Below are positions 16,734 through 24,380 of a DNA stretch of 64,000 nt, piece by piece. Below the pieces are notes generated by a model. That model was not told the origin of the DNA. It saw only the letters and a program-made list of their open reading frames with translations, and did no database searches. The first letter of the stretch is position 1; the number at the start of each line of letters is the position of its first letter. The stretch covers positions 434,001-498,000 of the forward strand of contig NZ_JAASRY010000002.1 of the NCBI RefSeq assembly GCF_011761345.1. The letters are read 5' to 3'. Made by a program: the position numbers and the translations under genes. The stretch is from Thalassobacillus devorans. Lineage in GTDB: Bacteria; Bacillota; Bacilli; Bacillales; Halobacillaceae.

Positions 16734-16771
16734 ACCATTCGAAGTCAACAGCATTTATACTATATACTACG

Positions 16772-16817
16772 AAAGACCGTCACTTTGGAGCCCTTCCAAA
16801 GAGTGACGGTCTTTTTT
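16772..16817. terminator. strong bidirectional terminator
   Basis: AAAGACCGTCACTTTGGA pairs with TCCAAAGAGTGACGGTCTTT with a single bulge and a short GCCCT loop. Six T follow on the plus strand and the complement offers T on the minus strand. It lies between the 44-residue gene and the convergent fatty acid transporter gene and can end both. Confidence 0.9.
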
Positions 16818-16819
16818 GT

Positions 16820-18151
16820 TTAAATGAATAGCAATGCTAAGGAAATGGGTATGGCGCTCCAAAACAGGATGATGACACAAAAACCCATGATGTCTTTTAC
16901 TTTTAGCCCTGCAATCGCAAGCAACGGCAATGCCCAGAATGGCTGGATCATGTTCGTCCAGGCGTCTCCCCAGGCGACAGCCATTGCTGTTTTTGCTGTA
17001 TCGATGCCAAGGTCCAGGGAAGCAGGTATCATGATTGGAGCCTGAACGGCCCACTGTCCGCCTCCTGAAGGAACAAAGAAGTTGACGATTCCTGCACTTA
17101 GGAATGCGAATAACGGGAACGTGAGTTCACTGGAAATACTTACGAACCACATCGACATTTGTTCGGATAAGCCGGAAGCGACCATCATCCCCATGATTCC
17201 TGCATAGAAAGGAAACTGGATGATGATTCCGCCTGCATTTTTAACGCCATCGGTAACACTGTTCAAAAACCTTCTCGGTGTCTTATGAAAAATAATGCCG
17301 AGAAACAAGAAGGTGAAGTTAACAATATTAATGTTCAAGTCCAGTCCGTTTTGAATAAAATGATATACGATGAAAGCTAACCCTAAAATTCCAATCAATA
17401 AAGAAATGATCATGCTGTTTTCCAGACGTTCTGCCGGTGTCATTTCATTGGCTGTAGTTGCGGCCAGCTCTTCTTCTGCTGACTCGGTTTCTAAAAAGTC
17501 CAGGTTGTTTTTACTTAAATCCCCGTTAGTTTTCAGTAACCACAAGTTCAATAGTGGCAATGACACCAGCAATATAAGTACTATCGTGATATTCAATCCG
17601 CTGAACAGTGTTTCTGTAACTGGGATGCTTCCGATACTGTCGACTAAAAAATGGTCATCTGTGGCAATGGTAAGGGGAATCGACCCTGACAAGCCGCCAT
17701 GCCATAAAAGAAAACCTCCATAGGCGCTGGCCATCAAAAGTCGGTAGTCGACATTAGGTACCCGCTTAGCAACATGAACAGCAAGCAAGGCACCGACCAC
17801 AAGTCCGAAGCCGTAATTAATCAGGCAGGCAATTGCGGTCACGAAGGTGACCAGCACGACCGCTTTGCCGGGCGAGTCGGCCAGCCTGCTTATTTTAGCT
17901 AAAATTGATTTTACAACGGGCGTATTGGCTAATATGTAACCTGTAACGACAATGAGTGACATTTGCATCGCAAAAGCCAGAAGGTCCCAAAAACCATCGC
18001 CCCAGTATTGCACCATTTCTCCAGGTGAACTTCCTGTTATCCCGATTCCCAGTAAAAATACAACCAGTGTAAGTATGATGGCAAATAAGAATGCGTCTGG
18101 CAGATAGCGCTGTACCAGGCGGTCGAAAAAAGAAGTAACTCCTGTTAACAT
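16820..18151 (-). CDS. short-chain fatty acid transporter (AtoE family)
   Basis: The 443-residue membrane protein matches the AtoE short-chain fatty acid carrier family: the N-terminal RLVQRYLPDAFLFAIILTLV, NYGFGLVVGALLAVHVAKRV, the GGFLLWHGGLSGSIPLTIAT loop, FPFYAGIMGMM and the C-terminal FFVPSGGGQWAVQAP and WGDAWTNMIQPFWALPLLAI. It should import acetoacetate, butyrate or related acids across the cell membrane. It stands alone on the minus strand. A good CcpA cre (TGTAATCGTTTACA) lies 19 bases upstream of its start, which suggests repression during growth on preferred sugars. ATG 18151 is preceded by AGGAGGAG. Confidence 0.9.
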   Translation of the reverse strand: MLTGVTSFFDRLVQRYLPDAFLFAIILTLVVFLLGIGITGSSPGEMVQYWGDGFWDLLAFAMQMSLIVVTGYILANTPVVKSILAKISRLADSPGKAVVLVTFVTAIACLINYGFGLVVGALLAVHVAKRVPNVDYRLLMASAYGGFLLWHGGLSGSIPLTIATDDHFLVDSIGSIPVTETLFSGLNITIVLILLVSLPLLNLWLLKTNGDLSKNNLDFLETESAEEELAATTANEMTPAERLENSMIISLLIGILGLAFIVYHFIQNGLDLNINIVNFTFLFLGIIFHKTPRRFLNSVTDGVKNAGGIIIQFPFYAGIMGMMVASGLSEQMSMWFVSISSELTFPLFAFLSAGIVNFFVPSGGGQWAVQAPIMIPASLDLGIDTAKTAMAVAWGDAWTNMIQPFWALPLLAIAGLKVKDIMGFCVIILFWSAIPISLALLFI

Positions 18152-18169
18152 AAAACTCCTCCTCTAATA

Positions 18170-18183
18170 TGTAATCGTTTACA
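18170..18183 (-). promoter_or_regulatory. CcpA cre site of the fatty acid transporter gene
   Basis: TGTAATCGTTTACA fits the cre pattern TGNAANCGNWWNCA and is almost palindromic. It lies between the probable promoter and the ribosome site of the minus-strand transporter gene, a position where CcpA blocks transcription. Confidence 0.75.
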
Positions 18184-18201
18184 AAAAAATTTGTACCCTT
18201 T

Positions 18202-18241
18202 TAATCCGAATAATGAAGAATCAGGTTCATTATTCGGATTA
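18202..18241 (-). promoter_or_regulatory. perfect 16-bp inverted repeat, candidate operator
   Basis: TAATCCGAATAATGAA (18202-18217) and TTCATTATTCGGATTA (18226-18241) are exact inverted copies with an 8-base spacer. There is no T-run on either side, so it is not a standard terminator. Its place, 50-90 bases upstream of the transporter start, fits an operator for a dimeric or tetrameric regulator. Confidence 0.55.
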
Positions 18242-18276
18242 GAAGAAAAATTCAGACTAATAATAGTGTCTTAAAC

Positions 18277-18288
18277 TTTTGTCGAAAA
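18277..18288. promoter_or_regulatory. Spo0A-box-like sequence
   Basis: TTTTGTCGAAAA contains the full Spo0A recognition core TGTCGAA in its preferred AT context. It is upstream of the minus-strand fatty acid transporter. A single box is weak evidence. Confidence 0.35.
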
Positions 18289-18458
18289 AGCAAGAGGGTT
18301 TTCTATATGTGTGGATGTAAACATATATAAGTTTGGGCTGGATTATGCTGTCTTAATTGCAAGCTATATACCTTATACCGTTCTTGTCTCAATAACATAC
18401 TGACTTAACGCCCGTCTAAAATTATTTTAAGTAATTATGGGAGTTATTAAAGCATAAA

Positions 18459-18487
18459 AAAGGAACAGGCGAATTGCCTGTTCCTTT
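18459..18487 (-). terminator. terminator of the dicarboxylate/amino acid symporter gene
   Basis: AAAGGAACAGGC (18459-18470) pairs perfectly with GCCTGTTCCTTT (18476-18487) around a 5-base loop. On the minus strand it is followed by TTTTTTATGC, a normal T-run. It starts 8 bases behind the symporter stop. Confidence 0.9.
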
Positions 18488-18494
18488 AAATGTA

Positions 18495-19736
18495 CTATGA
18501 AATTTCTTCAGCCGCAGGCTGTTCAGGTATTCCATGTTTTTTCTCGGACTCTGCAACGACTACTGCGCATGCAGCATCTCCATAGACGTTGACTGCGGTA
18601 CGCAACATGTCAAGGAGACGGTCGATACCGAGGATTAACGCGATACCTTCAACAGGCAGTGCTACCTGATTAAGCACCATTGCCAGCATGATCAATCCAA
18701 CCCCTGGAACACCGGCAGTACCAATGCTTGCAAGTACGGCAACAACTACGACCATAACCAGCTGACTGAATGCCAGGTCGGTTGCATAGACTTGAGCAAT
18801 AAAAATGGTTGCAACCCCTTGCATAATTGCTGTTCCATCCATGTTGATTGTAGCTCCAAGTGGCTGTACGAAACTACTGACAGGCTTAGGGACTTTCAAT
18901 TCTTCCTGTGCTGTTTTCATGGAAATCGGCAAGGTGGCACTGGAACTCGATGTACTGAATGCCACTGTTGCTGCCGGGAAGAACTTTTTGAAAAAGAATA
19001 TCGGATTCATTTTGCCTAAGAAAGAAACGGCTGAACCATAAACAGCGAATAGATGGATAAATAATACCACAATGACGACGAGCATATAGGCAGCCATTGC
19101 CTTTGCACCGTCCAATCCCATCGTTCCAATTGCAGATGCAAGTAGACCGAATGCACCATAAGGCGCGAACTTCATGATGACGTTTACTAAAAACATCATA
19201 ATTTCATTACCTTGTTCAATGACTCTCATGACACTTTCAGTCTTTTTACCAAGCATAGCCAACGCAAATCCGATAAAGATCGAAAATGCAATAATTTGAA
19301 GCATGTTGGCTTCGGTCATCGCCTGAATCGGGTTAGTAGGAATAATATTGGTAAATGTTTCAATTACAGTTGGTGCTTCCTGGCTTTCGTACTCGGCCCC
19401 AGCCGTATTAAAATTGCCGCTGCCAGGCTGGAAAATGTACGCCAGGGCGATAGCAATTGTAATGGCAACTGTCGTCGTAGCAAGGAAAAAGGCGATCGTT
19501 TTACCACCGATACGACCAAGCTTTTTCGGATCACCTAGTGAGGCTACACCAAGTGTAATGGAAAAGAATACAATCGGTACGACGAGCATCTTGATGAGGT
19601 TAAGGAAGATGGTACCGAGCGGACTGAAGATATAGGTATCTAATGTAGTGAACAAATCTGGTGCGGAAAAATGCAGAAATAGACCTACAGCAGCACCGAG
19701 AAGAAGACCTATGAGAATCTTTGTTGTCAGTTTCAT
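18495..19736 (-). CDS. dicarboxylate/amino acid:cation symporter (DAACS family, GltP/GltT/DctP type)
   Basis: The 413-residue membrane carrier has the DAACS signatures: IKMLVVPIVFFSITLGVASL in the third segment, the serine-rich re-entrant loop AFSTSSSSATLP, the NMDGTA motif in segment 7, and the final AVNVYGDAACAVVVA region. It should bring in glutamate, aspartate or C4-dicarboxylates with protons or sodium. The serine-rich loop and NMDGTA are both intact, so it is probably functional; the substrate cannot be told from the sequence. It starts at ATG 19736 behind AGGAGGG and is a single-gene unit with its own terminator. Note KKHGIPEQPAAEEIS as a short acidic tail. Confidence 0.9.
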   Translation of the reverse strand: MKLTTKILIGLLLGAAVGLFLHFSAPDLFTTLDTYIFSPLGTIFLNLIKMLVVPIVFFSITLGVASLGDPKKLGRIGGKTIAFFLATTTVAITIAIALAYIFQPGSGNFNTAGAEYESQEAPTVIETFTNIIPTNPIQAMTEANMLQIIAFSIFIGFALAMLGKKTESVMRVIEQGNEIMMFLVNVIMKFAPYGAFGLLASAIGTMGLDGAKAMAAYMLVVIVVLFIHLFAVYGSAVSFLGKMNPIFFFKKFFPAATVAFSTSSSSATLPISMKTAQEELKVPKPVSSFVQPLGATINMDGTAIMQGVATIFIAQVYATDLAFSQLVMVVVVAVLASIGTAGVPGVGLIMLAMVLNQVALPVEGIALILGIDRLLDMLRTAVNVYGDAACAVVVAESEKKHGIPEQPAAEEIS

Positions 19737-19996
19737 AGTTTTGTTCCCTCCTGTGTTAAGTGATGATATTCAATTGTTTGTGGTTGCGGGTTGGGAATGG
19801 ATAGTGGGTAAGACCAGTCTCCCGAGGGTATTTTTTTATAAAAGGACCATGCATGAAGCTGGGTCGCTTTTTCCCCTTTTATAAACTACCATAAAAATTA
19901 TTGCACGTAAAAAGGTTTCGATTAATGTGGGAATAATTTAATAATTATGTAATTAATACGTAATAGAATTAGCAATTAGAATCAAAAAATGTAAAC

Positions 19997-20039
19997 AACC
20001 CCGAGTTATCCAATATCTGGATCTGGAGGACTTGGGGTG
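19997..20039. repeat. palindrome family copy 5, degenerate, between divergent genes
   Basis: CAACCCCGAGT opens the element and GACTTGGGGTG closes it. The inside is ATCCAATATCTGGAT plus an extra CTGGAGGA block, as if the core had been partly duplicated. Unlike most copies it is not behind any gene. Confidence 0.6.
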
Positions 20040-20170
20040 ACCAATTAGATTTTCATGTATTTGATCTGTATTTTAGTTAAGAATAAAGTTGGAGAGTTGC
20101 TAACTAACTGTGATGTTTCTCACTTCTTGATGTTTTATATTTCTCTACAATGGTACATAGATAGAGAAAG

Positions 20171-20196
20171 GTTTAAGAACAGGGAGATACGGGGAT
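20171..20196 (+). promoter_or_regulatory. sigma-B-like promoter of the ferritin-like gene
   Basis: GTTTAA (20171-20176), 14 bases, then GGGGAT (20191-20196) match the general-stress sigma-B pattern GTTTAA-N12-15-GGGWAW with one mismatch. The start codon is about 50 bases downstream. Stress control of a ferritin-like protein would parallel dps in Bacillus subtilis. Confidence 0.6.
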
Positions 20197-20245
20197 AGGT
20201 ATAATGGAATGAACGAACCAACTACTTAAGAAAGGATGTTGTTTA

Positions 20246-20680
20246 ATGGATGCAAAAATGAAAGAACTAATCGATGGTTTGAATGAAGACCTGGCTCATG
20301 AATATGCAGCCTCAATCATGTACACGTACAATGCAGCTACGGTAGATGGTTTGTACTATTCAGTACTGAAGCCGTTTTTCGAAGGAGAAATTGGTGACGA
20401 GCAGGGACATGCGCTGTACTTGTCCGAAAAAATCAAAACATTAGGTGGAACACCGACCACGAAGCCTGCAGAAGTGAAGCAGCTGGAAAACGTGAAAGAA
20501 ATGCTGGAAGAAGCCCGTAAAGCGGAAGAAGATACAATCAAACGTTATGAAATCCGCAAAGAACAAGCAGAAGATCTGGGTCTTACGGAACTGGTCGTAA
20601 AGCTTGACGACATGATTGCCGATGAAACACACCATATGGAAGAAATGGATCGCCTGCTGGCAGACCCACGTCTCCAGTAA
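20246..20680 (+). CDS. ferritin-like / bacterioferritin-family protein
   Basis: The 144-residue protein has a four-helix ferritin-like pattern with regularly spaced acidic and His ligands: NEDLAHEYAASIMY in helix 1, EGEIGDEQGHALYLSEKI in helix 2, EEDTIKRYEIRKEQAE in helix 3 and ADETHHMEEMDRLL in helix 4. These Glu and Glu-x2-His sets are those of a di-iron centre, so iron storage or oxidation and protection from peroxide is likely. It has its own ribosome site (AAAGGATG), a sigma-B-like promoter and a terminator directly behind it, so it is a single-gene unit. It is shorter than classical bacterioferritin and lacks a recognisable haem Met site. Confidence 0.82.
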   Translation: MDAKMKELIDGLNEDLAHEYAASIMYTYNAATVDGLYYSVLKPFFEGEIGDEQGHALYLSEKIKTLGGTPTTKPAEVKQLENVKEMLEEARKAEEDTIKRYEIRKEQAEDLGLTELVVKLDDMIADETHHMEEMDRLLADPRLQ

Positions 20681-20691
20681 AACTATAGAAA

Positions 20692-20732
20692 AAACTCCAG
20701 TAATCCTGAAAAGGACTCGCTGGAGTTTCTCT
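20692..20732 (+). terminator. terminator of the ferritin-like gene
   Basis: AAACTCCAG (20692-20700) pairs with CTGGAGTTT (20720-20728), with an inner CCT/AGG pairing, followed by CTCTATT. A second hairpin of the palindrome family follows 15 bases later. Confidence 0.65.
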
Positions 20733-20746
20733 ATTGCTTTGATTGT

Positions 20747-20783
20747 ACCCCGGAGCCATCCAGATTTTGGAGGGCTCCGGGGT
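20747..20783 (+). terminator. palindrome family copy 6
   Basis: ACCCCGGAGCCATCCA pairs with TGGAGGGCTCCGGGGT around GATTT, with one A-G mismatch. It differs from the copy at 5917 by a single base (A for C in the left arm). GTTTT follows. Confidence 0.8.
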
Positions 20784-20889
20784 GTTTTGATTCTTTATCT
20801 GCTTACCTATTCAAGGGCATTCGACAATTTATCTGAAAATTACTATTGTTTTTCTATTTTATGCGTGATATTATTTGTTTAATGATTTT

Positions 20890-20904
20890 ATGCAAACGTA
20901 TTCA
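20890..20904 (+). promoter_or_regulatory. cre / LacI-family operator 1 of the sugar operon
   Basis: ATGCAAACGTATTCA fits the cre consensus WTGNAANCGNWWNCA at every fixed position. It shares ATGCAAACGTAT with the site at 20979. It may bind CcpA or the LacI-type regulator encoded in the operon. Confidence 0.65.
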
Positions 20905-20978
20905 CAAAAATTGCGCAATGCATATTTTATGGATTTATTGAGCGTCTTTTTAATGATTTGCATTTTTTACATACCAAA

Positions 20979-20993
20979 ATGCAAACGTATGCA
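20979..20993 (+). promoter_or_regulatory. cre / LacI-family operator 2 of the sugar operon
   Basis: ATGCAAACGTATGCA fits the cre consensus fully. It lies 89 bases from the first site, close to a whole number of helical turns, which would allow looping. Confidence 0.65.
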
Positions 20994-21013
20994 CTATTTT
21001 TTCTAGTACTTAT

Positions 21014-21048
21014 GAAAGTTTAACTTTGTTAAAAGATTAATGTATAAG
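21014..21048 (+). repeat. TTTAAC-N3-GTTAAA element, copy 1
   Basis: A 35-base stretch (GAAAGTTTAACTTTGTTAAA then AGATTAATGTATAAG) is repeated with three differences at 44517-44550 in front of nasB. The core TTTAACTTTGTTAAA (21019-21033) is a palindrome with a 3-base centre, and TATAAG could serve as a -10 box. Confidence 0.55.
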
Positions 21049-21128
21049 AAACACTTAGGCTTTCGCTATAAGTACTTGGAGAAAGTGTTTCTATTAATCT
21101 GCTGATTCGTTGATTTTTTTGTGGATAC

Positions 21129-21143
21129 GTGGAAGCGCATACA
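21129..21143 (+). promoter_or_regulatory. cre-like site 3 of the sugar operon
   Basis: GTGGAAGCGCATACA matches WTGNAANCGNWWNCA except at the first base. It is 30 bases upstream of the binding protein start, a roadblock position. Confidence 0.5.
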
Positions 21144-21172
21144 ATCAAACCATCCTAAAAGGAGTGTCTAGT

Positions 21173-22480
21173 ATGAAGAAGAAAAAGTTTTACGGAGTAG
21201 CTTCTGCTTTATTGGCATCCAGTATTGCGTTGGCGGGCTGTTCTTTTGGTGAAGATTCCAGTTCAAGTTCGAATTCAGAGGAAAATTCGGGTGATCAGGT
21301 AACCATCGACATCTTCCAATTTAAAGTAGAATTCAAAAACCAATTTGAAGAGCTGACAGATAAATACGAAGAAGAAAACCCTGGGGTAAACATTAATGTC
21401 AAAACAGTCGGGGGAGGTAATGATTATGGCTCCTCGTTGAAAACGTCGTTTTCTTCCGGTGAAGAACCGGACATTTTTAACATTGGCGGACCTTCCGACT
21501 TGGAGCAATATGAAGACTACCTGGCAGATCTCTCTGATACCGATGCTGCTAATGCAGCGCTTGACGGCACGCTGACAAGTGTCGATAAAGATGGAGAAAC
21601 ACTTGGTTTGCCATTCAACCAGGAAGGCTACGGTATTCTTTATAATAAACAAATCTTTGAAGAAGCAGGCATCGACCCAGCTGAGATTAAGACACATGAG
21701 GATTTAGTGAAAGCAACAGAATTATTGGAAAGTAAAAAAGATGAGTTGGGTATTCAGGCTCCATTCGCTTTACCTGCTAAAGAAACATGGGTTATCGGAA
21801 ACCATTTAGCAAATGCATTCTTAGCAGATGAATTCAACCACGATGTTATGGAAGCTTATAATGCCGACAGCGTTGAATTTGCGATGGGAGATCAAATGAA
21901 ACGTTTCTTAGACCTTCAGAACGAATATTCTGTACAACCTACATTGAGCCTGGACTATTCTCAACAGGTTGAAGAATTGTTCTCTCTTGGAGAAGTCGCT
22001 ATGATTCAGCAAGGTAACTGGGTGTATAACACTATTCAGGAGATGGATCCAGAAATGGCAGAGAATAATGTAGGCATCATGCCAATTCCTGTTGAAGGAT
22101 ATGAAGGCAGCCTTCCTGTAGGTGTTCCAATGTACTGGTCTGTTAATAAAGAGTCAGAAGAAGAAGTAGTCCAGGCAAGTAAGGACTTCCTGGACTGGAT
22201 GTATACTTCCGAGGAAGGTAAAAAGTTTGTAACAGAAGAGTTCAAGTTCATTCCGGCATACGAAGGGTATGAAGATCAGGAAATCGCTGATCCAATTTCC
22301 AAAGATATCTATGAATATGCAGCGGAAGGCAATACATTAGGATGGGTCTTCCTTGGCGCGCCAACCAACTGGACAGAAGGAAGCCTGGCGGTCAATATGC
22401 AGCAGTATTTAAGCGGGGATATCACTTGGGAAGAAGTAGAAGAGAATGCCCGTAATGATTGGGAAAAATCGCGTCAGTAA
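21173..22480 (+). CDS. sugar ABC transporter substrate-binding lipoprotein
   Basis: The 435-residue protein has a lipoprotein signal (IALAGC, Cys23) followed by a Ser/Glu-rich tether, so it is anchored on the outside of the membrane. The mature part has the family-1 extracellular solute-binding pattern (DIFQFKVEFKNQFEELTDKYEEENPGVNINV cut short here, then EEPDIFNIGGPSDLEQY, NQEGYGILYNKQIFEEAGID and MIQQGNWVYNT), so it captures an oligosaccharide or related carbohydrate. The start is ATG 21173, 7 bases behind AAGGAGTG; a longer frame to 21110 has no ribosome site. It is the first gene of a nine-gene operon. The ligand is unknown. Confidence 0.9.
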   Translation: MKKKKFYGVASALLASSIALAGCSFGEDSSSSSNSEENSGDQVTIDIFQFKVEFKNQFEELTDKYEEENPGVNINVKTVGGGNDYGSSLKTSFSSGEEPDIFNIGGPSDLEQYEDYLADLSDTDAANAALDGTLTSVDKDGETLGLPFNQEGYGILYNKQIFEEAGIDPAEIKTHEDLVKATELLESKKDELGIQAPFALPAKETWVIGNHLANAFLADEFNHDVMEAYNADSVEFAMGDQMKRFLDLQNEYSVQPTLSLDYSQQVEELFSLGEVAMIQQGNWVYNTIQEMDPEMAENNVGIMPIPVEGYEGSLPVGVPMYWSVNKESEEEVVQASKDFLDWMYTSEEGKKFVTEEFKFIPAYEGYEDQEIADPISKDIYEYAAEGNTLGWVFLGAPTNWTEGSLAVNMQQYLSGDITWEEVEENARNDWEKSRQ

Positions 22481-22541
22481 TTAAATAATCATGCTGTCAT
22501 AAAGGTTGTTCGTTTTTGGGCAAATTTGGAAAATGTCTCTT

Positions 22542-22578
22542 CTGTCAGGTATCGGTCAGATACCGATTTCCCTGATAG
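22542..22578 (+). promoter_or_regulatory. intercistronic stem-loop between binding protein and permease genes
   Basis: CTGTCAGG...CCTGATAG and the inner ATCGGT...ACCGAT form a nested hairpin without a T-run in the 198-base gap. In transporter operons such structures often protect the binding protein mRNA so that it is made in excess over the permeases. Confidence 0.5.
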
Positions 22579-22678
22579 TTGAGATGTTTTCATTTATTCA
22601 TCCGTTCTGCACCAGAAGCAACAAACCACGAGCGATAGCAATAGTGGTTATCGTGCTCAGTTATTGGAGGAGATACAC

Positions 22679-23539
22679 ATGCAAAATCGCAGTCCGGCTT
22701 TTTGGCTATTCCTTACCCCTGTAATCCTGGCATTAGGAATTGTTGTCGTCATTCCATTCATTTATGGTCTGTTTTATTCATTTACCGATTGGAATGGTTT
22801 AAGAGCGACACAGTTTATCGGGTTGGAACATTACATAAATCTGTTCCAGGAAAAAGAGTTTATGAATTCGATCTGGTTTACGATAAAGTTTGCGGTAGCT
22901 TCCGTGTTATTGTTGAACTTTTTTGGCCTGGCTTTGGCATTGATTGTTACCCGTAATATTAAAACGAATAACTTGCTTCGAACTGTCTTCTTCATGCCAA
23001 ATCTTATAGGCGGTCTGATTTTAGGGTTTATTTGGCAGTTTATTTTTATCAGTGTGTTTGGCGATGTTGGCGATCTGCTTGGCGTTGAAGGGATGAAAGG
23101 CTGGCTGTCAACTACCGAAACAGGTTTTTGGGGATTGGTCATCCTGACGTCATGGCAAATGGCAGGCTACATTATGATCATTTATATCGCCTACTTGGAG
23201 AATATTCCGAAAGAGTTGATTGAAGCAGCTAAAATCGATGGTGCCAGTAGCTTTCAACGCTTTAAAAATATCACTTTCCCGCTTGTGGCACCTGCTTTCA
23301 CAATCAGTATGTTCCTGACGTTATCGACATCTTTCAAAATTTATGATCAGAACTTATCACTGACTAATGGTGGGCCTTTTAATTCTACGCAGATGGTTGC
23401 GATGGAGATTGTCCGGACTGCCTTTTCCGATAACCAAATGTCATATGCCCAGGCAAAAGCGGTCATTTTCTTCTTGATTGTTGCCGTCGTCGCGCTGACA
23501 CAGGTTTACTACAATAAGAAACGAGAGGTTGAGATGTAA
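22679..23539 (+). CDS. sugar ABC transporter permease (MalF/UgpA type)
   Basis: The 286-residue inner-membrane permease has six predicted hydrophobic segments and the EAA coupling loop ELIEAAKIDGASSFQRF that contacts the ATPase, followed by FPLVAPAF. The N-terminus RSPAFWLFLTPVILALG fits the first segment of this family. Start at ATG 22679, 9 bases behind TTGGAGGAG; the TTG at 22664 lies inside that ribosome site. The stop overlaps the second permease start (TAATG). No ATPase gene is present in the operon, so a shared MsmX-like ATPase encoded elsewhere is expected. Confidence 0.93.
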   Translation: MQNRSPAFWLFLTPVILALGIVVVIPFIYGLFYSFTDWNGLRATQFIGLEHYINLFQEKEFMNSIWFTIKFAVASVLLLNFFGLALALIVTRNIKTNNLLRTVFFMPNLIGGLILGFIWQFIFISVFGDVGDLLGVEGMKGWLSTTETGFWGLVILTSWQMAGYIMIIYIAYLENIPKELIEAAKIDGASSFQRFKNITFPLVAPAFTISMFLTLSTSFKIYDQNLSLTNGGPFNSTQMVAMEIVRTAFSDNQMSYAQAKAVIFFLIVAVVALTQVYYNKKREVEM

Positions 23540-24360
23540 TGAAAAACAAGGAAAAGAAAAGCTTATTCTCAATCGAAATTCTCGGTCTCCTTCTGGGACT
23601 TTTGTGGATCGCACCGTTTTACCTTATGATCGTCAATGCCTTTAAAACGAAACGGGATATTTTCAGCGGAGTACTTGGCCTTCCTGAAACCTGGGAATTC
23701 GATAACTTCATCCAGGCGTTCATTGATCTCAGTTTCTTAAAATCTTTGTTCAATTCCGTGATGATCACTGGACTCAGTGTAGGAATCATTATCATTTTTT
23801 CATCAATGGCTGGCTATGCGCTGGCAAGAAATAAAAGTAAGTTCAGCGGCTTCTTATTCTTTGTGTTTGTGGCAGCTATGCTGATCCCATTCCAATCAGT
23901 AATGATTCCGTTGATTTCAATTTTTGGGCAGGCAGATATGCTTAATGCCGCTGGGTTGATTTTTATGTATTTAGGATTCGGGTGCAGCTTGTCTATTTTC
24001 TTATACCATGGTGCCATGACCGGTGTATCGAGATCATTGGATGAAGCAGCAATCATTGATGGAGCAAATCGCTTCCAGTTATTCTGGAAAATCATCTTCC
24101 CATTGTTGAAACCTATCTCGGTGACAGTCGGGATACTGAATGTCATTTGGATTTGGAATGACTACTTGCTTCCGTCTCTTGTATTAAGCGAAGCAAATGC
24201 AACGATACCTTTGAAAATGTTCTATTTCTTTGGTCAGTATACAAAACAGTGGCATTTGGCTCTGGCTGGTCTGACGATTGCCATCATTCCAGTCATCATT
24301 GGATACTTTTTCGCTCAAAAGCAGATTATCAATGGGGTGTCTGAGGGCGCGGTAAAATAA
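23539..24360 (+). CDS. sugar ABC transporter permease (MalG/UgpE type)
   Basis: The 273-residue partner permease carries the EAA loop LDEAAIIDGANRFQLFWKIIFP and the typical final segment QKQIINGVSEGAVK. It overlaps the first permease by one base and probably forms a heterodimer with it. It is followed after 20 bases by the LacI-type regulator. Confidence 0.93.
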   Translation: MKNKEKKSLFSIEILGLLLGLLWIAPFYLMIVNAFKTKRDIFSGVLGLPETWEFDNFIQAFIDLSFLKSLFNSVMITGLSVGIIIIFSSMAGYALARNKSKFSGFLFFVFVAAMLIPFQSVMIPLISIFGQADMLNAAGLIFMYLGFGCSLSIFLYHGAMTGVSRSLDEAAIIDGANRFQLFWKIIFPLLKPISVTVGILNVIWIWNDYLLPSLVLSEANATIPLKMFYFFGQYTKQWHLALAGLTIAIIPVIIGYFFAQKQIINGVSEGAVK

Positions 24361-24380
24361 TAGACAGGAGTGGATCGAAG

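Larger units (their letters stand above)
18152..18494 (-). other. regulatory gap between two minus-strand transporter genes
   Basis: This 343-base gap belongs mainly to the control region of the AtoE-type gene. From right to left it holds the terminator of the upstream symporter gene (18459-18487), AT-rich sequence with a Spo0A-box-like TTTTGTCGAAAA (18277-18288), a perfect 16-bp inverted repeat (18202-18241) and a cre site (18170-18183). No coding frame is supported. Confidence 0.6.
19737..20245. other. non-coding gap between divergent symporter and ferritin genes
   Basis: The 509 bases separate divergent genes. They contain the unrecognised promoter of the symporter on the left, a degenerate member of the palindrome family (19997-20039) in the middle, and a sigma-B-like promoter (20171-20196) and ribosome site AAAGGATG for the ferritin-like gene on the right. 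No coding frame with a ribosome site is seen. Confidence 0.5.
20681..21172 (+). other. control region in front of the sugar ABC operon
   Basis: The 492 bases contain the ferritin terminator, a palindrome family copy, then about 350 AT-rich bases that form the control region of the sugar operon: two very similar cre-like sites (20890, 20979), a TTGCGCAA palindrome (20911-20918), the TTTAAC-N3-GTTAAA element (21014-21048), a 10-bp inverted repeat AGAAACACTT/AAGTGTTTCT (21047-21092) and a third cre-like site (21129). No coding frame is supported. Confidence 0.6.
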
